Shown here: positions 50,358 to 62,598 of the stretch, one piece after another
How positions within the stretch are numbered: position 1 is the first letter of the stretch
Layout: each line of letters starts with the position of its first letter
Notes under the pieces: generated by a model
Told to the model about the DNA's origin: nothing
Seen by the model: the letters and a program-made list of their open reading frames with translations, nothing else
The model's database searches: none
Origin: Bolinopsis microptera
Lineage: Eukaryota; Ctenophora; Tentaculata; Lobata; Bolinopsidae
Direction of reading: 5' to 3'
DNA length: 64,000 nt
NCBI RefSeq assembly: GCF_026151205.1
Contig: NC_087078.1
Location: 5,969,675 to 6,033,674 of the forward strand
Made by a program: the position numbers and the translations under genes

Positions 50358-50446
50358 TAGAAGGGTTTCTCCAGATAACAGAATCTTGTACAACTTCCCT
50401 TCTCGGGCTCACTAGTCGGAGGAGTCCTTCTCACAGTCCTCACCGG

Positions 50447-50506
<60 letters not shown>

Positions 50507-51990
50507 TCAGACTTGTTCGTTATCTCCTGATAATACAGGGGGCGGTGGCGAGACTACCGTTGTATTTCTCAAGATAATGTCTGTATATCCAGTCTAGTTC
50601 AAATTCTGATAGTCGACACTTACTGTAGTTGCACATGAGATTTGTTTTGAGTTGGGTACTTGATGTGCTATAGGCCGGTCAGCGCTGTAGTGCTATCAGT
50701 GCTAAAATACAGTGCTGTACGGCATATTCTGAAGCTCTGATGAGAACTATGACAAGTTGTTGCAGGAGGTTTAACAGTGGCCACCCCGACAATCAACGTG
50801 TTGAACATGGTTGAAGAACAACACAGCACAACTTGTTTAACACAGCCCACACACGTGTTTAACAGTTCAGCCCAGAGGAACGCTCACATTTCTGTTTTGG
50901 TACCCTGCCCTGATCCTCTCTGGCAGCAGTATCTGATTTTATCGCTAGTTGCATTCCGACATGCCTCTGTCATCTCCCCACAGCTGCATGATCCATCACC
51001 GTTACCCTCTGGTTGCAAGTATAGCACTCACTGCTCGGGGCTCACTGGTGTTTAACACGCATGTGTCCAGTACCTGATAATAGAACTTAAACATGCCTGG
51101 TGGCGATTGAGTTCTGGTTATAGGTCCGTGTTTAACAACAGCCCCGCAGCTAACGGCACATCAGCAATTGTTTATAAGATACCAGAACTTTTAATAGTTT
51201 AAGTATGTCGAGCTTCATTTCTCCGAACTTGGTGACTGGTGTCTAGTTTGAATTGTCTGTTGTGCGTCTGGCGTAATATTTTGTTAATATGGAAAGCCTT
51301 TTGTGTAGATTTAGAATAAGCGAAATTGCCTGGTCAATAATTAATAATTAACCATCGGCTAATGATTGAAGGGGGTTATCCGTTAATACAACACTTGAAA
51401 AGCTTCTTGGAAATCCAAATTCTCGTAAAACCCTTTGGTCTTACATTATTAGTGCTTCGAGTCGCCATATTTCTATCGCCATCTTTGTTTAATGAGCAAT
51501 CAGAAGTCTCTATTGCTCAAGATTTTTTTGTGTGGAAGATTTTGTTGTGTGGAAGTGATATGTGAAGCCTCCATAGTCCATTCTTTTAAGGTTATTGGTT
51601 GTAATAATGAAAATTGTCTGTTGGCCTAGTCTGGCGCAAGGGTCAATCAATAAATTTAATTCACTTTGTTGACACAATTTTCAAAAGAAGCGAAAAAATC
51701 GCACTCTAAGTTCCCAAATTGGTTCCCTAATGTATCCTCTAATGTGACATATTACTATTTCACTACTTTCCGACACGGTCAACTTATCACCAGCAACATC
51801 CCTCACCATGACGGTGACCATGATTCAGACATGAGCACCGAGCATAACCAATCATCTCTCCGAGATAAAGTTAGAAAGACACTGCCACTGTCCTGCCACC
51901 CTGCCCTGCCCTGGCAGGTTCACCTCCTGTTTTTTGGCACGATATTACTGCAGTTCTCTTGACTAGACAAAACCCCAGTGATAGAGCTGT
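49092..51990. other. Gene-free stretch with GA and CT microsatellites
   Basis: It contains a (GA)n run at about 50311-50352 and a (CT)n run at about 50450-50502. ORFs at 49958 and 50777 have no recognisable domain, signal or splice support. Confidence 0.45.
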
Positions 51991-52005
51991 CAGACTCCCT
52001 GTACT

Positions 52006-52185
52006 ATGCAGGATCCCTCCTCACTCCTCCTCCTCCTCACTATTGCTGGAGCAAGTGTCATCAGCTCTCCTGTGCAGTCTTATCGGCTTCCTACACCTCT
52101 CAAATTGTCAGAGTTCAAGTTGAAACTGTCCGGAGCGTTGTACCGGACTTACAGTGCCCTGATAAAGTTGCGGCAGCTGATCTGA
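52006..52185 (+). CDS. Putative small secreted peptide, 59 aa (weak)
   Basis: An ATG opens a frame with a strong signal-like start (MQDPSSLLLLLTIAGASVIS), a likely cleavage near SSPVQ, and a short basic amphipathic tail (LSEFKLKLSGALYRTYSALI) before TGA. No intron is required. It is 0.7 kb upstream of the first exon of the GPCR. No family is recognised, and a chance ORF is quite possible. If real, it could be a peptide hormone or antimicrobial-like peptide, which is only a guess from its shape. Confidence 0.3.
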   Translation: MQDPSSLLLLLTIAGASVISSPVQSYRLPTPLKLSEFKLKLSGALYRTYSALIKLRQLI

Positions 52186-52918
52186 TTAAGTCGTCGTTAA
52201 TTAGGATTGACAGGCTGGCTTCACCCCTTATTTGAGCTGACTCTAAGACTCTGATAGTCTCAGAACGGGAACACCCGATTATTGTTTCCCACTCAACCAG
52301 CCTGTAATAACCATGGAACGTGCTTACTTTATATAGAATTATTCGCGGGTTTTTTGTAAGTCTCATAGTTGCTACCCGTGTCTTGAACATAAATTAACAT
52401 CGTCGAGGTGAAGTGTAATTTTGTCTCGAAGTTTACCTTATCATCCGAATAATTGACAATTATGACACTTTTAACGCATGCATACCTTACAAATGATTTG
52501 GCACATGTCTCGTGCCCTTTGCAAGATATAGTAGTTAGTTACAAATCAAAACGTGTACTTTACCTCCGTTTACGGAACTACTTTACCTTGAATCGTTCGT
52601 CTGAATTCTGATTGCTTCCGGAGAATATCTAACTCTGCAGTTTTTATTTTCATCATTTAATTATCTAAGTGCACATGCTTCATTCATTTTCAAATCTCAA
52701 ACCTCACTTTACCGGAAATCTCAATGTGAGATCACATATTAAAACTGGGTTGAGGGAGTGTTAAATGCTAAGAAACACGTTTAGATCAATGGTTCAATCA
52801 ATGTACCAGTTATTTTATTTTTCCATTGTGCAATATAATGCTAACATAAACATCGGAAATAAAACTAAAGATAGATAAAACATTTCTAACAGAATCCTCC
52901 CTGTAGGCAATAGTAGAG

Positions 52919-55900
52919 ATGGTGGCGGAATGTATAATCCACGAAGACACAGACAGTCTCCTTGGTCTCTCTCTGACGGGAATGTCGGACGCGAATCTCA
53001 CTTCCTCCGCAGGACAATGTTATCAGGTTAGTTCTTATTTCTTTAACTTTGAATAATATATACCTTTGATATGACTATTTGAAAGTTAAATAACATCTCA
53101 AAAATTTGATGAGTGCTGCACGAAAAAAAAACTAAAATCTTTAAAATATGTTTTTTTTAAACTAGAATAACTTTATAATTGATACATGCACCATGTAGGC
53201 CTGAAATTAAACATTTTACACCATTCTGATCCCTGTTATCTTGTTATGTGCAATGATACAAACACTTTATAGATCATAATGATCTCTTTAAGATCATCTT
53301 GAAATGCACCGAGTAAGTTAATTCGTGGTTTGAACTAATTTTCTCCAATCTTAAACAAAGTTTCTTTATTCCTGAATAAACTTTCTTTAATGCTGTTCTT
53401 CTGCAATTTCTCTTCGTTCACCAGTATTACTATGGCTTTCCGGTTTTGTAATGGGTCTTCGGATTTGACTGGAAGGAATTTGTATTCCAAAGGGTTGTCA
53501 TCTGTCATAATTAAGGAAGGATATATTAAGATTGTGTTTTAAAATTCATAAAAGATCTCTGCAATTCCTGTTATCTCCGGGCAAACTGTCATATCGGACA
53601 ATTATGGGCTTCCAAAATTATCACTTTTAACCTCGGGTTCCATAATGTACAATGTAATTTATCCAAGGGCAATGTCATGTCATGAGAAAATGTTTTAATA
53701 TACCCTGTACGGTGATGTCAACTTTGCTTTTTTTAACTCCATCGTGCTATCATGATACCCCTATAACGGGGAGGCCATGACTAAGCCGGAAAGTAGGGAA
53801 TCTTGATATTTCTGGGCTACTTCCCGACTAGAACTGTCTGGTAGACCTCGCGTTCTTACCCATACCACAATCCAGATAACCCATCCTAGTAGGGTTATAA
53901 ACCTATCTTAGTAGGGTTATAAACCTATCTTAGTAGGGTTATAAACCCATCCTAGTAGGGTTATAAACCCATCCTAGTAGGGTTATAAACCCATCCTAGT
54001 AGGGTTATAAACCCGACATAGTAGGGTTAGAAACCCATCCTAGTAGGGTTATAAACCCGACATAGTAGGGTTAGAAACCCTATTATTGTTTTATGGTGAT
54101 TTGAGGGTTTTCATCGCGCATAATAGCATAATATTCATTTTGTGTTTAAAACAAAATTTAAAGACAGGGCATGCAATGCTAAACTTAATCAATATGCGTA
54201 AACCAAAAACAGGTTGACGAATTGTAATTGAATATAAAAACTTTTAACATCCCTACATTTTTATTGGTTGTAACATTTAACAATTTATTATTCAACTTTA
54301 TTGATGAAATTAAAACTTAAAGTAAAAGTCATCGTAGAATTTAAACTTTGTTTTATAAAACTTGCCTTATGATAAAATTTAAAGTTTGCTTTAACGATGA
54401 AACCAACCACCATAGAGTTTAACAAATCACCCATTTCAGACGTACGTGTCCCTGCCAGAGACGATAGTATTCGGAATCTACGCCCTCTTCGCTCTCATCT
54501 TCGGAGTGGGAGGAAACCTGATAGTAATCCTTGCCACCCTGAAGTACACAGTGTTCAGCTTGGATAGTATCACCATGGTGTTTGTCCGGCACCTGGCTAT
54601 AGCGGACATTCTCTACATCGTCATCAGAGTCTTTCCTTCTATCACCGTTCATTTTGCACGAGGGTGAGTTCAGTTGTTCAACTGTTTTACAACGTTTCAT
54701 TAAAAATTATTTACTTTAATCGCTGAACCAAGAAATCATATAATCTTAAAGAAGAAATAACAGAAAATTTTATTGTAAAGGTGAAAAAAAAAACATTTTG
54801 AAAGTTTTGGTCAATAATTCCAAATCCAGTCAAGCTGAAAATTAGCAGCAATTTATGTCGACATGACGTGTTGTATATTGTGCAAATAGAGAAGAGTTAC
54901 AGCACGTTTTCTTCCGAAACAACGGCTTTTTTGACGCGACTTTTAGACACCACAGTAACAGGTCGTTATGTCAGACCTTCAATTTTCAATAGTTTTATGA
55001 GTTTAGAGTCATGTATTGAAGTGTTGCTATTGAGATGGAGGCTGAGTATCTGATAGCCTGGAAGGTTCCAAGGTTCTGGCTCAGTGATGATGTGGTCCTG
55101 TATTTTTGTCTTCATACCTAAGGTGCTGAGCTCTGCCTGTTATTTTTAGAAAATTGTAAAGTTTAGAATAGCAAGATTCGGATTACAAACGGCTATAATA
55201 AGGAGAAAGAAATGCGCCGGAAGCGAATTCCTAAGGTTTGACCATAGCCGTACCACGGCTCCACAGTAAGCTGTACAACTTGAGAGGGAGAGATATCGGA
55301 ACTGAGCTGATACTAGATGGTAAAGCAGAGTACCTACTGTAGAGCGATCAGTTCGGAGTATTATTGTACAGTCTAAGGAAATGCCAGTCTATTTCAGTGT
55401 AACTTCAGAGAAGTCGCACAACAGCTTTTTGTTAAACTGCTTGACTGCTTCACTAATTATAAGTGTCTATGAACATGTAATGTTGTTGTTGAAAAGAAGT
55501 GCATACCGGCCCGGTTTCGCACAGATATTCTGAGGTCCACTTTGATGTGCCGACTACTTTAAAAGTAATCGTGAATTCATATAAATATAAAGTCATTTGT
55601 CAAGAAAGCAAGTTATACCTATGAACCTGATAGTGCTGATAAATTTATATCGAAAAGAATCCACACTTGGTGTGGCAAAATTTCTAGATATCGTATTCTA
55701 ACAGGCTTGCTTAGAGAATCACCTTCCATACATACTGATTCAGTACGATTGTATAAATTCTAAGATTTACTACAATAAGCTAACAGAAAATTCTATTTCA
55801 GATGGGTGATGGGAAAAGTGCTGTGCTTCCTCTCAGCCAACACAGTAACGATCAGCACCATAGCCAGCATGCACTTCATCCTCACCGTCTCCATCCACCG

Positions 55901-56702
55901 TCTCCTCCGGTGCCTCTTCCCTCTCCGGTTCAGCCTCTCCGTCCGAAACAAAGCAACTATCCTAGCTCTCATACTGTGGGGCTACTCCGCAATATGCTCC
56001 GTCATCTCGCTCTCCCTCGACATTGAGGTATACTTCAGGCCGAGTATTGCTGCTTGTGATATTGATTACTCCCGGCATAAGAGCCTGGCGGTGTCCGGAG
56101 TTATGGTTCAGATGCTCATACCTTTCGCTGGAATCGTTCTGATTAATATCGGAATGTACATCATAGCAAGGCATCGATTTAAGGATCTCTCCAACAACCA
56201 AGCTCTGATGACGGTGGCCTCTGTCGCGGGTCTCTTTGTGGTGGCCTGGTTACCGTCCATCCTGGTGATCTTACTGGGAGTGCATGGGATAAGTGCTAAA
56301 TCCCTTATATGGCTGGACAAGGTCCAGATCCACTTCTACATTCTCAGCGTGTTTGGCAACCCTTTCCTCTACTCCTTCGTCCACAAGGGATTCGGCAAAT
56401 TTGCCCGCTCCAAGTTCTCCATATTTGTCAACAAATGCCACAACTCGGTGGAGGCACGATGGGACAACTCTATCTCCAAATCCTCTGACCACACCCCCGG
56501 GGGTGAGGAAATGGGGGTTGTGCCCAAGTGCCAGGGAAGACGCGGCTCCAAACAAAACATTGGCATGAAACGTGCCGGGTCTAGCGATCTTATAAATGAG
56601 CCTCTCAAAGACATTGCCATTATGGAAAATGATAAGGCTAAGTGCAGTAAAGACTGCAGTGAGGAGAATTCTAAAGACTCAGGACTATGCTCCGCCTCGT
56701 AA
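52919..56702 (+). CDS. Class A (rhodopsin-like) G-protein-coupled receptor, three exons, orphan
   Basis: Exons 52919-53026, 54440-54663 and 55802-56702 join in phases 0 and 2 with CAG|GTTAGT, GG|GTGAGT and TTTCAG sites, giving 410 residues. The ATG at 52919 has a good context (GAGATGG) and an in-frame TAG just upstream. The N-terminus is extracellular with an NLT glycosylation site. TM1 has GGNLIV (Asn62). TM2 has LAIAD (Asp92). TM3 follows WVMGKVLC (Cys119), which should pair with Cys196 in ECL2. TM6 has AWLP instead of CWxP (259-262). TM7 has the intact NPFLY (297-301). The D/E-R-Y triplet at the end of TM3 is HRL (143-145), keeping only the Arg. The long Ser/Lys-rich C-tail suits arrestin or kinase regulation. 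I cannot assign a ligand. An AATAAA at about 57596 could end the transcript. Confidence 0.88.
53883..54081. repeat. 22-bp minisatellite in GPCR intron 1
   Basis: About nine copies of ATCCTAGTAGGGTTATAAACC with small substitutions (TCTTAG, GACATAG). It contains TAGGGTTA, which resembles telomere repeats by chance or origin. Confidence 0.9.
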
Positions 56703-56719
56703 AACTTTAAAACACTCAT

Positions 56720-58240
56720 AATGTTATGTATTGATCATATTTTCATACATTTTTTTTGTTCACCAGATAGGTCTCGTACTGGTCGCTTTTTTCAATTTCA
56801 ATTGAAACTGATTCCATTTATTATGGTGCTCATATTATGAGGGTGAAACAGTCGTTTTTAATTTTACAATAACTGGTATTTTATAACTATTGTACTGCAT
56901 GCAATCAGCCGACCAGGAATGAACATCAAGCATTCGATAAAGTTTACAGAGACTCCCTTAATTATTATTGATATCTTAATATTGTCAAATGAAATTGGCA
57001 CCTGGAAATTTTACCCTTTACTCATTTAATTGGAACTGTATGTGTTTCTAAACGCCAATTTCGTATGATACCTTTATGATTTGTATTTGTTTACTTCTAC
57101 CAAAGAACGCATAACTTAGAATGTTCAATCTTTAGCATGTCTCTTAAGGTACCTTAAGGTACCTTTCAACCTTATTTCTTAAGGCTCTAAGGTGGTACCT
57201 TTCAACCACGCATGTGCTTTGGTAAAGTACCTTTCATAAACGTTGCTCCATAACATATTGATACTATGACCACTTTAATCTTTGTTTCTTTCTTGAATAT
57301 ATTGTCTTATTTTGTTTTTGTTCTTTATTCGTAACTTTTCTTATTCATAAAGTAACTTGTTGATTACTTTAAGTATTTACTTTATACGGTTTGAATCCAT
57401 GTGTTTAATTTGTTGTACAATAACAAATACTGAATCGTTGAATTAAACGAGCGGAATGATACTGTTTCAAAATTACTCACCTACCTACGTGAGTATGCAT
57501 GGCACGCGGACACCGGAAATTCCCCGATTAGGAATGTATATAATGAGATAAATATATGAAATAACCCAAAGTTCTGTTTAAAACAAAATTCTCGAAATAA
57601 ACCAATCAGTCAGAATGATGCCATGCGAGTCATTCAACGGTCAGTTGCTATTTGATACTCAACTTCAAAATAACTTTACTTATAGTCCTTTTCGTGACAT
57701 AGCAACTCGTTAATCTTTTCATAGTCATCAGAACATGAGTACAAGCAACCTTGCCCACCTACCATTGTTACAAAGAGGAAACTAAAGCATAGAACATCAA
57801 TTAGATTAAGCTTGTTAACGTTAACAGACTTAAACATTCGCGAAGTCAAAAGCTTCTACCTAGAGGATGTCATCATTTCAACCTGAAAGTAGCAACTAAC
57901 CTCGTTCTTGAGTTGGTTCCCTGTGTGAGTTGGTTCCCTGTGTGAACTGACAAAACTGTCACAGCAACTTCTACGAGATCAGTTCAAATTTACTGCTTTT
58001 AACTTTTTTAAAGTTCTACTGTTCTAAGCAATAGTTATTTCAAGAGCTGGAGTTTATCCAAGATAAAAACTCGCCTTAAACCGTCTTTACCTCGAATATC
58101 TCCTTGAATTTTTGTTACTGTCGATTATGACTATGTCATATTTTCTCATAATATGGATAAAAATTGTTTCAAAAACAAAAATGAATTATTAAATCTAAGA
58201 AATTCTAACTAACTGATTGATTGCCTATTTCCCTACAGTC
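56720..58240. other. Intergenic, no gene seen
   Basis: Likely 3' UTR of the GPCR followed by AT-rich DNA. Only short KpnI-like direct repeats (AAGGTACCTTAAGGTACC at about 57150) stand out. Confidence 0.5.
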
Positions 58241-58288
58241 AGGTTTTGGATCGGAACTGAACTTCTCTCCACTGACACATGTGAGTTA

Positions 58289-58363
58289 TGTGACATGTGA
58301 CATGTGACATGTGACATGTGACATGTGACATGTGACATGTGACATGTGACATGTGACATGTGA
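58289..58363. repeat. 7-bp microsatellite (CATGTGA)n
   Basis: About ten perfect copies, right beside the LINE remnant. Confidence 0.95.
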
Positions 58364-58396
58364 CCTACAAAGTCGATCCGGGGAAGCATAGAAAAT

Positions 58397-58990
58397 GTGT
58401 ATGATTTCATCTACTTAGACTCCTGGATTGAGAGCACAGATAGGGAGATAGGGGTTAGAAAGGGAAAAGCGTGGGGTGCCCTACATAGACTGAAGGATAT
58501 CTGTAAATCCAATCTCTCAAAGAGCCTCAAGATTAGATTTTTCATAGCGGCTTGTGAATCAGTACTGCTCTACGGATCAGAAACCTGGACTTAAGAGAAA
58601 AATTTTGACGGGACATAAACAAAGATGTTGCGTATGGTGCTGGGTATCTCATGGAAGGACAAGGTCAGCAATATAAATATAACTTTGTATGGTAACCTAC
58701 CAAGGCTGTTGAACAAGTTACGAAGCAGGAGATTAAAAATGGCGGGACACTGCATCCGACATCCTGAGCTACTTGCCAGTGATTTATCCTTATGGGAACC
58801 TACGCACGGTAGAGTACAGCAAGGCCGACCAAGACAAAGCTACTTGTCTATTAAGGAAGTTGGGACAAACTCTAAAGAGGAACTGCGAACCCCTTTTCGG
58901 GCAGTATGTAAACAAGCATTTTATTTTCCTCGTATTCATCTCGCAGTCGCACATTTTAAGGTTTTTAGAAGGCTGTCTGCACAAATAATA
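58397..58990 (+). mobile_element. LINE reverse transcriptase remnant, C-terminal part
   Basis: Two ORF pieces separated by a stop near 58592 encode FIYLDSWIES...RKGKAWGALHRL...AACESVLLYGSETWT and MLRMVLGISWKDKVSN...RRLKMAGHCIRHPELLAS...GRVQQGRPRQSYL. These are typical residues of the thumb and C-terminus of invertebrate non-LTR reverse transcriptases. The catalytic YxDD core is absent, so this is a 5'-truncated, decayed copy. Confidence 0.75.
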
Positions 58991-59259
58991 GGTCTAACAG
59001 TGAAAATTATACTATGTCCTTCTTAAATAGGGTACAAGATTATCAGAATTCACCATCATTGCAAACCGGCAACGCTGCTTCAAACCGATACGCAGCTGTT
59101 GCTGAAATTTATTTCCTGCCTGTAACTCAGTAAATTTCTTTAATTTTCCACAGAGTTTTGCGGTGGATTTAGAAAAATGAAAGTAATATTTGACTTAAAT
59201 AACATTCGTAAGATAAGTGAATATCAAAATACACATCATTAAACATCAGTTTATAAGCT

Positions 59260-60927
59260 TTAACTGGATGGAATGGAGTTAGCTAAGGTTGAACGCTTTG
59301 CAAATGTTACAGGTTTCACGAAAGGTAGAGGCTTGACGAAAATGGGGCCGCCAACACTATCGATGTTTTGTATAGAATTGGAAACCATGCTGCTTTCATG
59401 AAAAGTTTGTGATTTTTCTCCGTTCCGCTGATGGGAACCCAAAATTGACTTATGGCTAACACTATTAGAAAGACATTCCGATGATTGATGGCCATGTTTC
59501 TTCTGATGTAAAACTAAAGATGATTTCCAGCTAGTCCTGTAGGAACATTCAAAGCATTTAAATGGTTCTTCGCCAGTATGAGTCCGCTGATGTACAACTA
59601 AAGTTGATTTTTGGCATGCACTGTAGGAACATTTAGAACATTGATATGGTTTTTCGCCGGTATGACTCATCTGATGGGAAATTAAGTGTGATCTTTGGCT
59701 AGCACTATAGGAACAATCAGAACATTTAAAAGATTTTTCTCTGGAATGAGTTTTCTTATGAGAAACTAAGTGTGATTTTTGGCTAGCACTGTAGGAACAC
59801 TCAGAGCATTTATATGGTTTTTCTTTGGTATGAGTCCTCTGATGTCGAACTAAAGATGATTTTTGGCTAGCACTGTAGGAACATTCAGAGCATTTATATG
59901 GTTTTTCTCCGGTATGAGTCCTCTGGTGTGTAATTAATGATGATTTTCGCCTTGCACTGTAGGAACATTTAGAACATTTGTAAGGGGTTTCTCCGGTATG
60001 AGTCAGCTGATGTAAAACTAAAGATGATTTTTGCCTTGCACTGTAGGAACATATATTACATTTATATGGTTTTTCTTCGGTATGAGTCCTCTGATGTAAA
60101 AGTAAAGATAGTTTTTGCCTTGCACTGTAGGAACATTTTTTACATTTGTAAGGGGTTTCTCCGGCATGAGTCCACTGATGTACAACCAAAGTTGATTTTT
60201 GGCTTGTGCTGTATTGACATTTGGAACATTTAAACTGTTTTTCACTGTAAGAAGTTTCAAACAATTTTAATTGTTTTTGGATTCCTTTCATCCACTCTGT
60301 TTCGGCAGCAGAAATTTGGCGAAGTGTTGACTCATCATTGCTTTGCATAATTTCAGAACATGTAATCAGTTTTTCTTTGATATGAGTCCTATGATGTAAA
60401 ACTAAAGCTGATTTTTGGGCAGCACTATAGGAACAATCAGAACATTTAAACGGTTTTTCTCCGGTATGACTTTTCTGATGGGAAGCTAAGTATGATTTTC
60501 GGCTTGTACTGTATGGACATTCAGAACAGTTAAACCGTATTTCACTGGTATAAAACGGCACATCGAGAAGCATTGTCAATTTTGTTTCGGTGCCGTAAGA
60601 AGTTTCAGAGCATTTTGATTGTTTTTGGGTTACTTTCAACCACTCTGTTTCGGCAGCAGAGGTTTGGCAAAGTCTTAACTCATTATTGTTTTTTACAATC
60701 TGTGAAGATGTTTGGTCTTTATTTGTGTAGTCAGATATTGTAGAATTAAATTCTTGACGGTGTTCCGTAAATGATTCTTGGGCAAGGTGCTGCATTTCGG
60801 AAGGATTTGAATACATTTCTAATTTAATGAGAAAATCATCTTCCTCCTTCTTGATATCTGCCATTATCAATTCTGGTATAATACTTTCTTGTTCTATCTT
60901 CGTCTCATCTTTAAACTCTGGATTCAT
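59260..60927 (-). CDS. C2H2 zinc-finger protein, 11 fingers
   Basis: Single coding exon of 555 residues from ATG at 60927. The frame is open further up, but TATTTTCAG just before 60944 is a good acceptor, so the coding start is taken as MNPEFKDETKIEQE and the 5' UTR is spliced. Eleven C-x2-C-x12-H-x3-H fingers occur: two, a spacer with a degenerate finger, then nine in tandem with HTGEKPYKC-type linkers. Nearly all share C-x2-CSYSASQKSSL, so the helix positions that read DNA vary little. A 25-residue module (SAAETEW(L/M)K..QKQ.K..ETSY) occurs twice, before the first and second finger blocks. The protein is presumably a nuclear DNA-binding regulator. The N-terminus is acidic with no KRAB or BTB domain. 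A minus-strand AATAAA sits at 59113-59108. Confidence 0.88.
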   Translation of the reverse strand: MNPEFKDETKIEQESIIPELIMADIKKEEDDFLIKLEMYSNPSEMQHLAQESFTEHRQEFNSTISDYTNKDQTSSQIVKNNNELRLCQTSAAETEWLKVTQKQSKCSETSYGTETKLTMLLDVPFYTSEIRFNCSECPYSTSRKSYLASHQKSHTGEKPFKCSDCSYSAAQKSALVLHHRTHIKEKLITCSEIMQSNDESTLRQISAAETEWMKGIQKQLKLFETSYSEKQFKCSKCQYSTSQKSTLVVHQWTHAGETPYKCKKCSYSARQKLSLLLHQRTHTEEKPYKCNICSYSARQKSSLVLHQLTHTGETPYKCSKCSYSARRKSSLITHQRTHTGEKPYKCSECSYSASQKSSLVRHQRTHTKEKPYKCSECSYSASQKSHLVSHKKTHSREKSFKCSDCSYSASQRSHLISHQMSHTGEKPYQCSKCSYSACQKSTLVVHQRTHTGEEPFKCFECSYRTSWKSSLVLHQKKHGHQSSECLSNSVSHKSILGSHQRNGEKSQTFHESSMVSNSIQNIDSVGGPIFVKPLPFVKPVTFAKRSTLANSIPSS

Positions 60928-61015
60928 TTTGCTTCTTCGTTTCACTGAAAATACAAGAGTCGTATAGAAGTTATCATTTAACAATAGTCATTAGAAATAA
61001 AAGGCGTCTAAGTTC

Positions 61016-61901
61016 TACCTTATCGGACCTTATTTGGACGGACATTACATGAACGGACATAATTATGAACGGACATTAGTGTGAACGCTCGAAGGCATTC
61101 AAAACACAAAATCCGAAGTTTTTTTGACGGTTTTTTGACTTTTTTTAAAATTTCAGCAAATGATTTTTGAATCCATTTTTTTATACAGTTAGTTAAGAAA
61201 AGCAGTCATTAAGCAGTAAAAAGTTTAAAAATGTGTACTGATCAGTGTTCACATATCATCTTCATCAAATGGGTTTTCGTGCATGAAATAGTCCATGCTT
61301 AAAGCATCAGTGATTTCTAGCTTTATGGAAACCTTTTTTTATCAAACTACCCCGGTCCTGCATTTCAGTGTTAACTTTTACAAGCCATTCGGCGTGAAGT
61401 GGTTTTATCTTAGACAACTTAAGGTTAACCTTAACATCACGTGGAGCTTTCCTAGCACTGTTTCATTACCGCCCCCGAGTAATATGAACTATAACAACGT
61501 CGACAATGTCCTTGGCAACACGATTTACCCATAATATCTAGAGGCTGGAACAAGTTTGTCATGTTGGCGGGGACTAGTTCATGAACTATGTTGTTGAGTG
61601 CCATAATTTCGTTGACTTTTTTCCGTCAAGTGACCCTTGAAAACATCATATACTAGTAGTAGTAGTAGTAGAGTTTTCTGTGCCTCCGGCAGACCAAGGA
61701 GAACCTTTTCGTCGTTAACTTACGGCACAATAAAGTTCTCAAAGTTGTCATATTCTGGACAAAAAGTTCGAAATGGAAAAATTTTTGACTTTAACTTGGA
61801 CGGACATTAATTGAACGGACTTTATTTGAACGGACATTAAGATGAACGCTAGGGCCTCCAGCGTTCAAGTAATGTCCGTCCAAATAAGGTCCGATAAGGT
61901 A
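61016..61901 (-). mobile_element. Pogo-derived non-autonomous transposon, copy 2 (886 bp)
   Basis: It has the same TACCTTATCGGACCTTATTT termini as the copy at 20920-21823, but inverted, with the same internally deleted transposase tail (FQPLD region read on the minus strand). The right flank is TA and the left flank is TC. It lies within 100 bp of the first known exon of the zinc-finger gene, likely in its 5' UTR intron. Confidence 0.85.
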
Positions 61902-62209
61902 TATATTTTTTCTACAAACGCAGTTATTTGGATAACTTTTCGCTTTCGTCCTTATTGCTGCAGAATTACACTAATATAAGCTGTAGATACGCTAGGAAGA
62001 GCCTTGATAGTGTGTTGGTTGCAACCCACTAAATTAAGTTCTGGATCACGTATCTGCAAGATCTTAAAAGGGTCATAACTCGCTTATATTGTGAACAACC
62101 AACTTGAAATTTTGGGAAAGCACTTTGATTATTAAACCAAATGTGTCTAGAAACTTTGAAGTTCTCATCTTTAAGTGTTCTTACTTTATGGTGACAATAG
62201 TGAAAAAGA

Positions 62210-62378
62210 GGAAGTGGCGTGCCACACCCACTGTAACTAACTAAATTTGACGAAACTTTCTGGAAATCTAAGTTTGACTCATATCTATAATCTCTGAAAT
62301 TTCTGTGCAATTCTAAGAAGAGTTAGGTGAGTTATTAAAGGGTTGCGTGTGGGCAGTTAGTTTTGGGCCACCCTGTAT
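62210..62378. mobile_element. Mariner-type MITE, 3'-end copy
   Basis: It ends TGGGCCACCCTGTA and shares GACGAAACTTTCTGG, CATATCTAT and TGTGGGCAGTTA with the copy at 15664. It abuts the MITE at 62385. Confidence 0.6.
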
Positions 62379-62384
62379 TAATAC

Positions 62385-62598
62385 TCGTGACTTGGTTATC
62401 GTCTCCCGTGATCAACACAACCTCATCGTGAGGTTGTGTTGATACAAGTCACGACTGTATTAGCTGAGTAGCTGTATCAGTGTGTATACGGCACGGGCAT
62501 TATTCTATGAGTATTAAACAAAGGTAACACTTGGTACCTTTGTTACCATCATGACGAGGTTGTGTTGATCACGGGAGATGATAACCAAGTCACGAGTG
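62385..62598. mobile_element. 214-bp MITE with 40-bp inverted termini
   Basis: The ends ACTCGTGACTTGGTTATC(G/A)TC and TCCCGTGATCAACACAACCTC are inverted at right (GAGGTTGTGTTGATCACGGG...GATAACCAAGTCACGAGT). The left end also contains its own hairpin (CACAACCTCATCGTGAGGTTGTG). No coding capacity. Confidence 0.75.

Noticed and set aside
55802-56719. Other-frame ORFs over the GPCR last exon
   Set aside because: They are shadows of the receptor frame, which carries NPxxY and the conserved TM residues.
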